Shown piece after piece: positions 22,216 through 33,600 of a DNA stretch of 64,000 bases. The DNA comes from Gordius sp. MW1. Taxonomy: Eukaryota; Nematomorpha; Gordioida; Gordea; Gordiidae. The position numbers were made by a program, and so were the translations under genes. The notes below the pieces were generated by a model that saw only the letters and a list, made by a program, of their open reading frames with translations, had not been told where the DNA came from and did not search any database. Location: contig OZ038533.1 of assembly GCA_964036665.1 (NCBI GenBank), positions 5,788,413-5,852,412 of the forward strand, written 5' to 3'. The stretch's first letter is position 1; each line of letters starts with the position of its first letter.

Positions 22216-23619
22216 TCACAATGTACTAACTCTGCATCTTCCTTTAAAATATTTTGCCATAAATGCTTTTAGCAAAGCTCTCAAATTGGGATCGCATGCT
22301 ACAAATGCCATGATATAAAATGAGAAATCAGAAATTTCCAAAAAGGAAAACATTAAATGTTGAATTTTGAAATGGGGACAAATCTTAAACGGTCGTACAA
22401 TAACACATTTTATTATAAAATTGAGGTTATAGGCTATCATTGGACACGTTATTAAAAAGTATCCCAAAATTACGACAGCTAAGGTGTGTGCTTTAGCTTG
22501 TGCCTTTATCCATCTATTATTACGGCTCACAATTGGCTTACTTTCAATACATTTTCGGTTGAGAGAAAATTCGGTCATTGATATGGAGAGGTATGCTGTC
22601 ATTAGCTGTCCGGCATAAAGAATTTTTTCAACTAAAGTATCTGGCATATTCGTTACCTTCTTATTAATCAAAAATGAATTACGTATGTTTTTAGTGGTCT
22701 TATTGATTAAACTATTTATATTTGTCGTTGTTGAACAGGATGTTTCATTATTTAGCCTAACTCCCATTTTTTCTCCAACAGACATGGATATTTTTGAAGA
22801 AATAACCTTAATCTCATTGGATGGGGGAACTGGGGTGGCAGCTTGAGAAATGAGAGGGTTAACGCGGTGTAACCTCTTTAATTTTTTGCTAAAGAGAAAC
22901 GTTACATAACCCAACATGATAAGAGATATTATAAGTATAAGCATGTTGTTAATGGCGACGTACATGCCCATAGCTAAAGGAACGTGGCCCATAATAACAC
23001 GGCATTTTTTGGGAAGAGTCTCGGGAGCATCGGCAGTTTCAGGTGCTAGAAAAAAGGTAATTTGATGCATTTTGTAAGCCGGTACGTTGGTGAGTATGAA
23101 GGATGAGGTATATAGGTAGGGATATATTTTGTAGGCCCAATGTCCCCTTATTCTTTCGATAGTCCTATACTTGATCAGACACAAGTAGCGGTCGATAAAG
23201 TAAGTGATCTTTGTCCAAAACGCCACGTTAAGCAGGGCCGGAACAGTTACTATATGTAAGCGCTTCAGCAACAAATACCAATGGCAAGATTCGAAGTAAA
23301 TGTTGCGTACTATACAAACCACGTCTAATACATTGATTATGGATACCAGGCAATAAATGAAATTTACACCGCACATGAATTGGAGGTGATAATAAGCGCC
23401 ACGGGTCGAGTTGTAATTGCTGGCTAGAAGGTAAAAGAGGCTAAAATTCAGGACTAACCCCAATCCGACGAATAGGCTGTAAAACACGCAATAGGCCACT
23501 CGAACCGTGTAGGTTAGCGTACTAATGTCAGTATGAGTCGTGTAGAGGCGATTGTAATCTACGCAACCTGGAAGCTGACTTTCATCAGCTTTGGGAAAGT
23601 CAGGTGCCATGAGCGACAT
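22216..23619 (-). CDS. Orphan rhodopsin-like (class A) GPCR, intronless
   Basis: A 467-aa single-exon receptor acting at the plasma membrane. Seven hydrophobic segments are visible: about 38-66, 77-105, 113-145, 163-182, 208-243, 379-403 and 420-442. C112 before TM3 and C206 before TM5 are placed for the conserved extracellular disulfide. TM3 ends in DRY (143-145, IDRYLCLIKYR), the class A G-protein switch. The third intracellular loop is long (about 245-376) and rich in Ser, Thr, Asn and Lys. TM6 has a Pro in LITCPMIAYN. TM7 has DFSFY where class A usually has NPxxY, so the TM7 motif is altered. A basic tail of about 20 residues follows. The start is the first of two close ATGs (M1, M4); the upstream sequence is AT-rich and closed. 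Nothing in it lets me name a ligand, and peptide- or orphan-type is only a guess. Confidence 0.85.
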   Translation of the reverse strand: MSLMAPDFPKADESQLPGCVDYNRLYTTHTDISTLTYTVRVAYCVFYSLFVGLGLVLNFSLFYLLASNYNSTRGAYYHLQFMCGVNFIYCLVSIINVLDVVCIVRNIYFESCHWYLLLKRLHIVTVPALLNVAFWTKITYFIDRYLCLIKYRTIERIRGHWAYKIYPYLYTSSFILTNVPAYKMHQITFFLAPETADAPETLPKKCRVIMGHVPLAMGMYVAINNMLILIISLIMLGYVTFLFSKKLKRLHRVNPLISQAATPVPPSNEIKVISSKISMSVGEKMGVRLNNETSCSTTTNINSLINKTTKNIRNSFLINKKVTNMPDTLVEKILYAGQLMTAYLSISMTEFSLNRKCIESKPIVSRNNRWIKAQAKAHTLAVVILGYFLITCPMIAYNLNFIIKCVIVRPFKICPHFKIQHLMFSFLEISDFSFYIMAFVACDPNLRALLKAFMAKYFKGRCRVSTL

Positions 23620-24690
23620 GTTTTAGCACATGTTTATAGGGTTAACACGACAACATAAATATTATTTGAATTGCAACGTTTAATTTGTATGTTTAAGTAA
23701 ATGTATTTACGAATTGACTTCTTATATACCAAAATAATATAGGAAAAAATATGGGATTCACTTTTTTGGGGATATAATATGACGACATACATCGAAGTTT
23801 AAGAGGGTTTGATAGCCTCCCGGATATTGTGTACTAGTTTAAAAGATGTTATGACCTAGGAAATTAAGGTTCAGTTAAACTGCAATTTACAGAGCACTTT
23901 TACCTAGAAAAACGTTATGTGATCCATCATCCTTATGTCAACGCAATGAAAAATGGCAATGCCAACAACGCAAACAACTTAGGGGGACGAGTGCCGATAA
24001 TTTTGAAATTGTATCTAATACACCTCTTTTCCTCTTTGAAAGTCATTACTTATTTATGATGACAAGATGATGGATAATAAACAATTGCACATCATATAAC
24101 TTTTTGTAATTAATTGACGTTACTGTTGTCCAATCATTGACATCATCGAAGACGATGCTTGGCTTTCTACAGAATCTCACGTTTTTATCGTGCTCGTTAA
24201 TTATTTTTTAAAACATAGAGCATTAATGGGCCTTTACTCATTGTCGTGTACCCATACACGAAGAATGAAATTAGCGTATCCAGAGATACGATGATGAAGA
24301 TGTCTTCCCACACACCCCCCCCCCCCCCCCCCCCTCATCTCATCTTATTCAAAAATTAAAGTTAAGAGTTCAACACGCGGTACAATCTTTTGATCTTACA
24401 CGTTGTACACTCATAGCGTAGACCATTATTCTTTTACATTTAATTTCTAGTACGCGTATACCCCTTTTTAAAGATATGAAAATGGTGTCAGTTTTTAAAG
24501 ATATGAAACTCATAAACATTGTCTCACTCATTTTCCATCACATTATTAAATGACGCAATAAAACTGTTAATTTAAATTTAATTTGATGATTTTAATTTAC
24601 TTTTATCGTATGCACGTGCAATTTTGGCAATTAGCATAATTATAATGCTTTTAATATAGCCAAAAACAATCCATTTTAAATTATTAGCCA
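23620..24690. other. Upstream region of the GPCR and intergenic DNA
   Basis: No exon is seen. A long C-run with CACACACC lies at about 24308-24334. The receptor's promoter should be near 23620-24000, but I see no defensible motif. Confidence 0.35.
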
Positions 24691-24714
24691 ATTGCTATTG
24701 GATGTTATTTAAAT

Positions 24715-24850
24715 GCTCAGTAAAAAATTTAAAAATGCTCAGTACAATATGCTGAGTATTTTATTAATGTGCTCAGTACAAAATTCAAAAATGCTCAGTA
24801 AATAAACTTAGTAATGCTCAATTATAAATATAAAATGCTCAGTAATTTCA
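24715..24850 (+). repeat. Degenerate tandem repeat of TGCTCAGTA
   Basis: Seven or so copies of AATGCTCAGTA or close variants are separated by 10-20 bp of A/T spacer (for example near 24714, 24735, 24770, 24793, 24834). One copy is inverted (tgctgagta). Function is unknown. Confidence 0.65.
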
Positions 24851-24937
24851 AAATATTGAATATTAATCTATTTAGCGCTAATGTTGTTTGAGGAAATTAA
24901 TTAGTTTTTTATTTTGGCTAAATTAAACAGATTTGAT

Positions 24938-25575
24938 CAGGCGCGTAGCCAGGATTTTCTCAAGGGGGAAGAAAAATTCAAAAAATTTTTTAACACTTAT
25001 TTATAATGTAACAAAAATAAACTTAGCGTACAATATATGCGAAACTTCAAGGCACTATATAACCAGTTTGGAAAATCTCTTCTTCATTAATCAGAGGATT
25101 TACTATCGCTTATATACCTTAAAAAAGGACATGGAACTTATACAAAATTTTCAGAAATTATTATCATTTAGGTAAAATTAAATAATGGCGGAAACCAAAG
25201 CAAATTTATATGAGTTTGATCTAAAAAAAATTTTCTCAAGTTGCTAATAAGCAAAATTATACAGTAACTCAATCTGTTTAGTTGACATTTTTTAGTACAA
25301 CTAAATGAACGGTGTTAGATAAAAAAAACAAGTTTTTCATAATTTACAATCAATAGTGGAAAATTATAATGGTGGGGTGCAAGTTTTAGTCGAAAATTAA
25401 TTTCAAAAAATTGAATGTATATATTATGTTTCCAGGCTTTTATAAATGTCTCAAAATCTATTATGCAACTACTGTAATATTTTAGCCCATTTAATCTAAT
25501 TATTAATCAAATAAATTTTCAAATTTTGGTCAAGGGGGTAGAATCCCGCTTTCTGCCCCCTTGGCTACGCGCCTG
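24938..25575. mobile_element. 638-bp hAT-type MITE
   Basis: The ends are CAGGCGCGTAGCCAGG and CTTGGCTACGCGCCTG. The 8-bp flanks GATTTGAT (24930-24937) and GATTGGAT (25576-25583) differ at one base. The interior is AT-rich with no transposase. The left end is repeated as a solo end at 28794. Confidence 0.85.
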
Positions 25576-25974
25576 GATTGGATACCTGATTCTTAAAGTT
25601 TTATCAGTTAAAAGGTATCTTAGTGTCTTGAATTTTCTTTAAGTCCTCCCTTCTCTCCCTTCAAATAAATAAATGGCAAATTAGAAAAGCTATGAAAAGT
25701 AATGACCTATATTTCCCGTTCTAAAATACACTGTCTTTCCCTTCTTAAATTTTACTATGCCCAAGTTTATAATGTAATTTTTTGCAAATTTTATTGAGAG
25801 TTATCAATCTTAAACTTTATAGTGGCAAAATATAAGATTTTAATTTGAATATAATCACAAAATAATTCTTAACAATTTAAAACGGAAAATAGAAAAAATT
25901 TTCTGGATACAACTTCATTTCAAAACCTAAAAATCGTTATATATTGAGTGTTAAATAATCTAAGCTTACCATTA

Positions 25975-26720
25975 CTAAACAATAAAGATTGATTTAGCCT
26001 TTAAGGGTCTGCCTCCCTTTCTTTTTTGCCCCACACTTTTGGCTTCTTTAGGTGGTTGGCAAAATTTAAGTTTAATTGCCAACAGATCCACATGCTTGCA
26101 AATATATTGTTTAAAAAGCAATGGACAATTGCACTTGCCTTCAAACCATTTTTCACAATCATTTGGCAATTCACATAGCCAAAGCCAAAAATTCTTTGAC
26201 ATTGCTAATGTCATTATCCCTAATCATAATACTTCTTGCTGGTATACAATACTCACTAAAATTAAGATGTTTTTTTGGCAGGCTATTTATATTATTTCTT
26301 GCAAATTCATAACCTTCAGCCCATAGCTTCAAATTTATCATAAGTGCTGATAATTTTTTTTTGAGTATTTATATTCAGAGGACTAAGTTGTAACCATTCC
26401 AAAGCCATGAACCTACAAAAGGTAGGTCTCTCAGTGAAAACTCATCTTTTATTAGCCTATTGGCTGCTTCTAAGGCATTATTTGTACTGGGAATACACTA
26501 TCTATACCCCTCATACTATGTCTCATTTATATTGATCCATTCTTTTTGAAATAATGGCAAAATTTAAAGGCCCTAGATGTTCCATAAATAAACTAGACTA
26601 AATGTATTTTTAAATACCTTAGCATTCTGAGACAATTAAATTCTATCAATATCATTTAAAATTTCCTTCCTGTACACTTTGTCTCCAGTATTATAGTTGT
26701 TAAATTGCTAAGTAGCTTCA
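25975..26720 (-). mobile_element. Mutator-like (MULE) transposase relic with SWIM finger
   Basis: The open piece at 25975-26214 (minus) contains CNCPLLFKQYICKHVDLLAI, a SWIM-type zinc finger (CxC...CxH). GQKRKGGRPLKAK follows, the usual basic C-terminus of MULE transposases. Upstream on the same strand, in broken frames up to about 26500, are STNNALEAANRLIKDEF and SLRDLP. These are the segment after the third catalytic residue in this family. The catalytic DDE core is not recognisable. Terminal inverted repeats were not found. Confidence 0.75.
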
Positions 26721-27035
26721 ACTAAAAACGCGAGCACGAACACTAGCTGGGTAATATGCTAGTTTAACACAATGAGTGCTAGCTGCTCGGTGCGATAGTT
26801 TTAACAGTAGCACGTAAAAATGCTCGAGAGGTTAGTCGAAGCAGCCAAATCTGTTAAAAAATTTAGGAGGAGCTCGAGCAGTAAATTCAAGCAGATAGTA
26901 GATTGAATTGCTACTTGTTAAAATTATAATTTTAATCCTATATATATCATAAATAAATTAAGAACTTTGCCCCGTTTTGCCCCCCCCCCTTATTTTTTAT
27001 CCTCTTTCTCACCAGAGGGGTGCCCCCCCCCTAGT

Positions 27036-27131
27036 GTTTCGATCTCGTCTCGTCTCGGGTCTCGAAATCAAAATCTCGTCTCGTCTCGGGAGCGATTATG
27101 AAAATCTCGATCTCGTCTCGTCTCGACTTTT
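27036..27131 (+). repeat. TCTCG-rich tandem tract
   Basis: Three blocks of (TCTCG)2-4 (near 27038, 27073 and 27107) alternate with 'aaatcaaaa' or 'attatgaaaa' spacers, giving a nested repeat of about 35 bp. The G/C content is far above the surroundings. Confidence 0.75.
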
Positions 27132-27429
27132 TAAAAAAAATATATACTGAATAAAAATTTCTCCTGTTTTATTAAAAATATTAAATAAGTGTTACAAAAG
27201 CGAAATGGCAAATTCTTATATTTTTTAAAAAAACTTTAATACACAAACTTTTAAAAGATTTAGCGGGACACGACATCTCATTGACAACATAAGTATATGA
27301 ATTGATTTATAAAGATAACATTTTTTATGGAAAGTGCAGACTAAAAGACTATACATAAATTTGAAGTATAGAAAATTAAATGTGATTGTTCTAGCAAATT
27401 ATAACAGTTGTATCAAATTCACTGTTTTT

Positions 27430-27474
27430 GTCAACTATAAATAGACTTAAATAATACGTTCATTTATAGTTGAC
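27430..27474. repeat. Small inverted repeat
   Basis: GTCAACTATAAAT at 27430 is mirrored by ATTTATAGTTGAC ending at 27474, with an 18-20 bp loop. No neighbouring gene explains it as a terminator or operator. Confidence 0.6.
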
Positions 27475-28170
27475 TTAGTTGCATAATTGAGCAAATTGAG
27501 ACCCTTTATTAACCCTGGCTAAAGCTTATTAATAGACTAAGTCTATTATTACCATCATCAATTATATGCCATAGTGTTCATTGCATGTTTACTATAGCGT
27601 TTTAAACCATAAAGTGTGAGTGACTTTTAATGATAATATTATTATTTACAGAATTGATAACTAGATGCACATATCAAAACGTTGTAAAAACAACAATAAA
27701 AGCAGCATTATTATAAAATTAAGAAGATAGGCTTTAAGCTTTAAATTGCACGTATTTAAATTTATGACAGAAATCAATAATCAAAATTATATTCCAAATA
27801 ATTACTTTCCAGTTCCAACTAACTTTGCCATTAAATAATTATTTATCGAATACAGTATAGGTTCGTGTATTTATTTTATATTGCACAATTATGGAAATAT
27901 AATAAATTTAAATGTACCTGCCAACCCAGCGTATAATGTGAAAGAACCAAAAAAATTCACCTAACACTGAAAGGGTTAGGCGTAATTTATACACCAATTA
28001 CCAAGCTTGGCAACACGCTGGGAAAAACCAGCCAGCGTTTTTACAACACTATTCCATACCATTCTTTTTTTGCCCCATTTCGCAATATGCCCTTTTATTC
28101 CCTTATCTTCGCTACGCTATAACTTAATTTTATAAAAAATAGATTAGGTTTGTTTGATTAATAATATTTA

Positions 28171-29395
28171 AGTTTGAGCACTGCACGGGCCGCCCCCGAA
28201 GTCCGACCCGTCCCGGCTCAAAAATAATAAAATAATCAGGCCTCGGACTCGGGTCGGGCCTAGTATGACAAAGCCGCGGAAGTAAAACTCTAGGCTAGAC
28301 TTAATCAATTATGGTTTTATAAACATGCATTTAACAGATACAGTTGACATTTTATCTTTTAAATATAAATTCCAGCCTGCTGCCTGGTTCATTCGGCCTG
28401 CAACTGTCGTCGTGAATTTAATTTTTGGGTTGGCCAGGCGGGCACCATTACAAGATTCGGGCAATTAGCGCTTAATGCGTTTTTAATATACTGTGATATT
28501 TTGTTTAGGTCTATTAGTTTATCACTTTTTTTGATTCTATAATGTTAATTAATCGCAGTTCTCATCCATAAAAAAATCGAGTTAAATCAAAAATTGTTAA
28601 AATATAACAAAATTATTGCAAAAAATTCAAAAAAATCATCATTTCGAGCCGGGCTGTTCGGGTAACCTTAATGAATTGGGCATGGCCGGGCTAACTTCTA
28701 GATGGGTTCGGGCGGGCCTGGAACAGCAATCCAAAATAATCAGACAAATATGACCTATGATCAAGATATTTCTCTGACTAGAAAAGAACGTTAAAGGCGC
28801 GTAGCCAAGATTTTAAGGGGGGGGGGGGGGGGGTTCAAATTTTTTTAAATAATCTCTGCCTTTAAATTAGATTATCTGGCGGGCATCATATAAGATTCGG
28901 GCCTAAAAAGATTTATATATAGTGTATTATATTGTTTTTGTGTATTATTTTGTCACCTTTTTTTAACGTTTAATATTAATCGTGTTTTTTATCTTGAAAA
29001 GTATTAAATTTATAGTTTTAAAAAATAAAATACTGCTAAAAAATTTAAAAAATCAATATTTCGAGTCGGACAGTTCGGAAAGCTTTGATAACTCCGGGAA
29101 GGGTATAGGGCGCGGGCGATTAATATAGTTATAAAATAGCACCATTCGGTTAAGAAATCTTAACAATTTAACCTCTAAAAAGATGAATTTTTTAAATTAT
29201 GAAGCGTCATAAAAAACAGTCATTATCAATGTTTGTAATTTTTGCCCATAAATTTTCTATCTAGATTTTGACATAAGGCAAGAACATCCACGATGAATTG
29301 TTAATAAAACCAATTTATTTCAACGTACTAATTAATAAGTTTTAGATCTTTTTACTATAGAAAATTTCTTTCAGTAATTGTGGTTTTGAGGAGAC
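28171..29395. other. GC-rich transposon debris
   Basis: 28185-28265 ('gcactgcacgggccgcccc', 'cggactcgggtcgggcc'), 28380-28450, 28650-28720 and 29060-29120 repeat 'cgggcc', 'gttcggg' and 'gggcggg' motifs. They resemble the element at 51796-52924, probably a decayed, segmentally duplicated relative. The left end of a hAT-type MITE (GGCGCGTAGCCAAG then a G-run) is at 28797-28833. No gene is seen. Confidence 0.45.
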
Positions 29396-30072
29396 CATAG
29401 ACTAGATAGACTGCTCATTATGCCATATGTTGCATATGGTTAAATGTGTGTCAAATTTTCCTCCATTTTGGAGAAAGCAACTGGTGTATTTTAACCATGT
29501 AATTTTGCCCTAAAACAGTCAATTTACCTTCTCAACTAGTTTATAAATTAAAACGAACGTTAATAAATTAATATTATACAAGATATTGATGGCGCTATAT
29601 TTTTAAACAAACTTTAATCGCAGTTTTTACATTTTTAATTTTTATGTATTGTGTAAATGATATTTATTTTAAAATGCTGTTTTTGATATCTATCCAATTC
29701 AATGTTTTTTTAATTTACCTTTTTAAGATTATTTAATTAAATTACTAATTTCTGTATGACCACTACCATATAGTCAATAATTTTCAATCCGTTTATATAA
29801 ATGTCATTGTATAAATACGGTGGATTTGGATTGATAGCGTAGGTAGAGGGAAATGGAACGCAATATTTCGGACACATCTTAAGAAAAAAAAACCCTGAAG
29901 ATGGACCATAAGTGTCCGAAATATTGCGTTCCATTTCCCTCTACCTACGCTATATCAGTCCTAATCCACCGTATTTATACAATGACATTTATAGATCACT
30001 ACCATGTTCACATCAAAATGGTGGAAAAATGGGTACACAATGTGCGTTGGTGAGCAGTCTTTTTAATCTATG
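29396..30072. mobile_element. P-like MITE carrying a ZP-exon-like insert
   Basis: A 677-bp element. The ends CATAGACTAGATAGACTGC and the inverse of CATAGATTAAAAAGACTGC are flanked by GAGGAGAC (29388-29395) and AAGGAGAC (30073-30080), an 8-bp duplication with one mismatch. The left half is subfamily B core. The right half is a fold-back: about 79-bp arms at 29801-29880 and 29910-29988. On the minus strand, 29766-29833 reads NPNPPYLYNDIYINGLK then IIDYM. That is about 87% identical over 68 nt to exon 8 of the ZP gene at 46057-46137 (NPNPPILYNDIYINGLK then IFDYM). Most differing codons are synonymous. So this copy either captured an exon of a ZP paralogue, or the exon derives from such an element. 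Confidence 0.8.
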
Positions 30073-30179
30073 AAGGAGACGAAGGTGTGGTTAGGCAATG
30101 GTTTTAATAACATGTTGTAAGCTGCTAGAGTGTCATGGACATTCTTGGAAGGACAGGTCTTTATAGTTTAAGACATATC

Positions 30180-30690
30180 CATATACCATAAATCATCTTA
30201 TTTTACTTGATGTTTGTGCCATTTAAACCATATCAGTAAAATTTAGCCGAAAAATAGTTCCTGAATTCCAAGCATAATAATTAACGGATCTTGCGGAAAC
30301 AAGATTTCAAGTTATTTAGAACTTGTTTTTTATTTATCAAAAACCGTTCATAAACTTGTGTAATAAAGGATTCGATCAAAAAGATAAAGTTTTTTATTTA
30401 GATAAACTTCAATCGATTCAGTTGAAATATTAGTACGTTAGGTTTAATTTAACATCTAAATAATTAGCTTTCGCTAATAAAAAAACTTATTCGTCAATAT
30501 TGTTTCTTATAAATTTTATTTGAGTTTCAATGCAATGTTTTCCACCAGTTGAATAACCTGTTAAATGTCAAAATCCTTGATTTGCAATTGTCTGCATAGT
30601 AAGGATGTATAGCTGAAAAATTTAACATTTTATGAAAGGAAAATCAAATATTCCGATTGCCAAAGAGAACTACTCCAATTATTTATAAAA
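30180..30690 (-). repeat. Interspersed repeat C, copy 3
   Basis: The reverse-complement counterpart of 17277-17665, longer by internal insertions. It starts (minus sense) at 'ataattggagtagttctctttgg' and ends near 'aaacatcaagtaaaataagatg'. No coding content is recognised. Confidence 0.6.
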
Positions 30691-33600
30691 CTATAGTCGT
30701 AGAAGAGCCAAGTAGTGTAGTGGGGAATGCTCAATCAATCTTTTTGGCATGTGAACAAGTGAATTAATAAAAAGAAAATTAAGGATTAAAAGTTTTTTTT
30801 GTCAAAAATTTAACTCAAAAAGAAAAAGTGTATAGTATTATAAGTTTCTTAGTCTTTTATGAAACTATTTAAATACTTATAATTCATATAAAAATTTATC
30901 TCTTTATTAACAATTATTTTTCTGATTTTGCTAAGGTACGATGGGAAAATTCCGACCACCCCCCCCCCCCTTGGCTAAGCCAATGGAACGTTTAAAAAGT
31001 CATTTAATTTTCCTTTTGCCCAGAAAATATTTCACTAGGATTTCACCTGAGGTGGAAGCTATCAGATGATTTGTTAATAATGCCAATTTAATATTATTTC
31101 TTAAATAATTTTTTTGATTTAATAAAATATTATTAAATTATAATATATTTAACAATGGGCTCTTGATAAATAATGCATTAATAATATCTTCAGTATTACA
31201 TTTGCACTTAGAAAAAACGTTGAGGGTTGAATTAATAAAATTTTTCGCGTGTGATCTTTCTTCCAAAGATACAAGTTGCAAAGAGGTCCTTTTAAATTTT
31301 CTCATTATGCCAACCACAACCATTGTTCGAGCTAGAGATATGCACGAACCTTTTATGTTTTAGCCCACCAGTATTAAAATTCAAAAATCCAATCCCGTTC
31401 CGCTAATTTTTTGCTTAGCAGGGGCCCAGAACACACCCTTCTTGAAAGAAATTCTTATATAAGCTGCAGCAAATTTTTTGTCAAATTAAATCAATTATTC
31501 TATGCTGAAAATGCTCAATAATAAACACGTTCAGTAATCATTCGTCATAAACGGGGTTTTATTTCTTCAGCCACCCGCCGTTTAACTTTCACTAGTAAAC
31601 ACTGCTGAGGAAAACATTTAGGTTCAATATAATTGGAAACTCTATACAAGGTTGATTTTATTTAACATAAATTATCTAATTTTGTTAATTTTGAACCTTT
31701 TTAAAAAAACTTTCGGGGCCCATTTATTTAAAAATCGCAAGTTTTATTGATAAATGATGAGAAAACCTTATCATTAATAATCATTATTGAAAAAATTCAA
31801 TGACATAAAATTTGATAGTATCAAAAACACACCATTTTTATACATTAAAAAACAAAAATAAAGTTACTATTTAAATAACCTTGCAGGTAGGAGTCGGGCT
31901 TATTTATAACTAGGCCCGGCTCGAGCTCGTTTGATTAAATTAAAGCCCGTCCAAGCACGGTTCGTAATTTTTTTAAACAAAAAGCCCTTTATACCCGGCA
32001 TATTTATAGGCCATCCGCAGGCAGGAATCTTATAAATGTAACTTTGCCGATGCCAACTAAATTTGCTTTTAGAATTGGCTATTATGTCATTATTATCTAA
32101 AAGTAGACTTTAAAAATCAATTTATTAAATCAGTAGTATTATTAATTCTTAGTTGGATTGTTTGTTAATTTTTATTGTAGAATTAGCACACTCGGTTTCT
32201 TAAGAAAAGAGAGATAAAGTCCATGAATGAAGTGTGAAAAGCGCGTTGTAAAATAAAAATTCACTTTGAGTTTTAATTATATTTGTATTTTATTTTATTC
32301 TATTCTGTTCTCTAGAGTATTATGCAATTTCTTCAAACTAAGATACTAAAGTTAGTTTAAAAAGGCATGTTGTTTAAAAATTACATTTTAATTACCTTCA
32401 TTACTAAAATGTGGTCGGTATTAGCATCTTACCCATCTATTTTAAAAGTTAAGAATTTAAATTAATTTATCTTTTTAAAGAGACACTAGGGACTGAAAAT
32501 TTTTGATTGAACAGTAATTGAATTAGTAGGCATTCATAATTAAATCTCAAATTTAAGGTAATTTATTATTTCTATCAGGGCAACAGCAACAAGAGAACTT
32601 AAAATCATTGAGTTTTTCCATATGTTTCAAAATTTTTAGAATTTTTTTTATCAATGGGGATGGGCACCTTTGCCTATGCTACGCCACTGCTCTCCCTTTT
32701 AAGAGTTTAAATTACCTACATTTACAAACTCCCTATAAACAAAACCATATCTCTTCCATGTCTTTGAATTTTTATTTTTTAAGTTATACCAACCTGGTAA
32801 ATATAATTAGCTGTTATACCTTAAAATTATAATCTTTAGAATTATTACGCGATGAAAGGTTAACTTAACACAACATAAACACACTTATGGTTTGGATAGT
32901 AAAAAACAAGTTGCCAGCAAAACAAAAAAATTAAAGGCTTTTGCTGTTACGACAAGGTAAAAAGAGAAACTGCTAAAAGCATATGTCTTTGAGGGAAATA
33001 CCTTAGTGCTGTCATTGTTATAAACGATAATGGGGCGGAATAGAGGTATGGAGGGGTAAAAGCTAGGGGGAAGCTAGGGTTAAGTTGACCCAGATCCATC
33101 TACAATATATACCGAGTTAGGGAGGGAGGGGGGGGGCTTATGAGGAGGGAGGATTTAAAGGTTGATTAAATTGCCCGTAAAGCAGTGCGGAGCGGATAAT
33201 TTACTCGTCTGTTTCAACATTGAGAGTTTCTAAATTACCTTCTAGACATAAGCCTTCGGGCTCTGGCAAATCTCATGCGTAGATAAGAAAATTTCAATAC
33301 TTTCCTGCGAATTTAATTTTAACATATTTGCAGATTTCCTATAAATTTGACCCTAAATGCTTTTACTGAATTTTTAGAGAGAATGCAATATCCAGATAAG
33401 TTTTTATAAATATTTTTCATTTTCAAACAATTAAGCAAATTTAAAAATGATGCTAGCGTCAGTTAAACTAGCACAACAGGTAGCTTTGTGTATGGGGAGG
33501 GAAATCTCTAGGAATGGAAGAGGGGGAGGAATAGTGAATTAAGGGATTGATGGAAGAGTAGGGGCGGAGGGTATAGAGATGGAAAGATTCATGCGATTCA

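Larger units (their letters stand above)
26721..28170. other. Intergenic DNA with simple repeats
   Basis: Apart from the TCTCG tract and the small hairpin listed separately, I see no gene here. C- and G-run MITE scars occur at about 26970-27030. Confidence 0.4.

Noticed and set aside
31138-31363. Overlapping open frames on both strands
   Set aside because: Fully overlapping sense and antisense frames in AT-rich DNA with no family motif.
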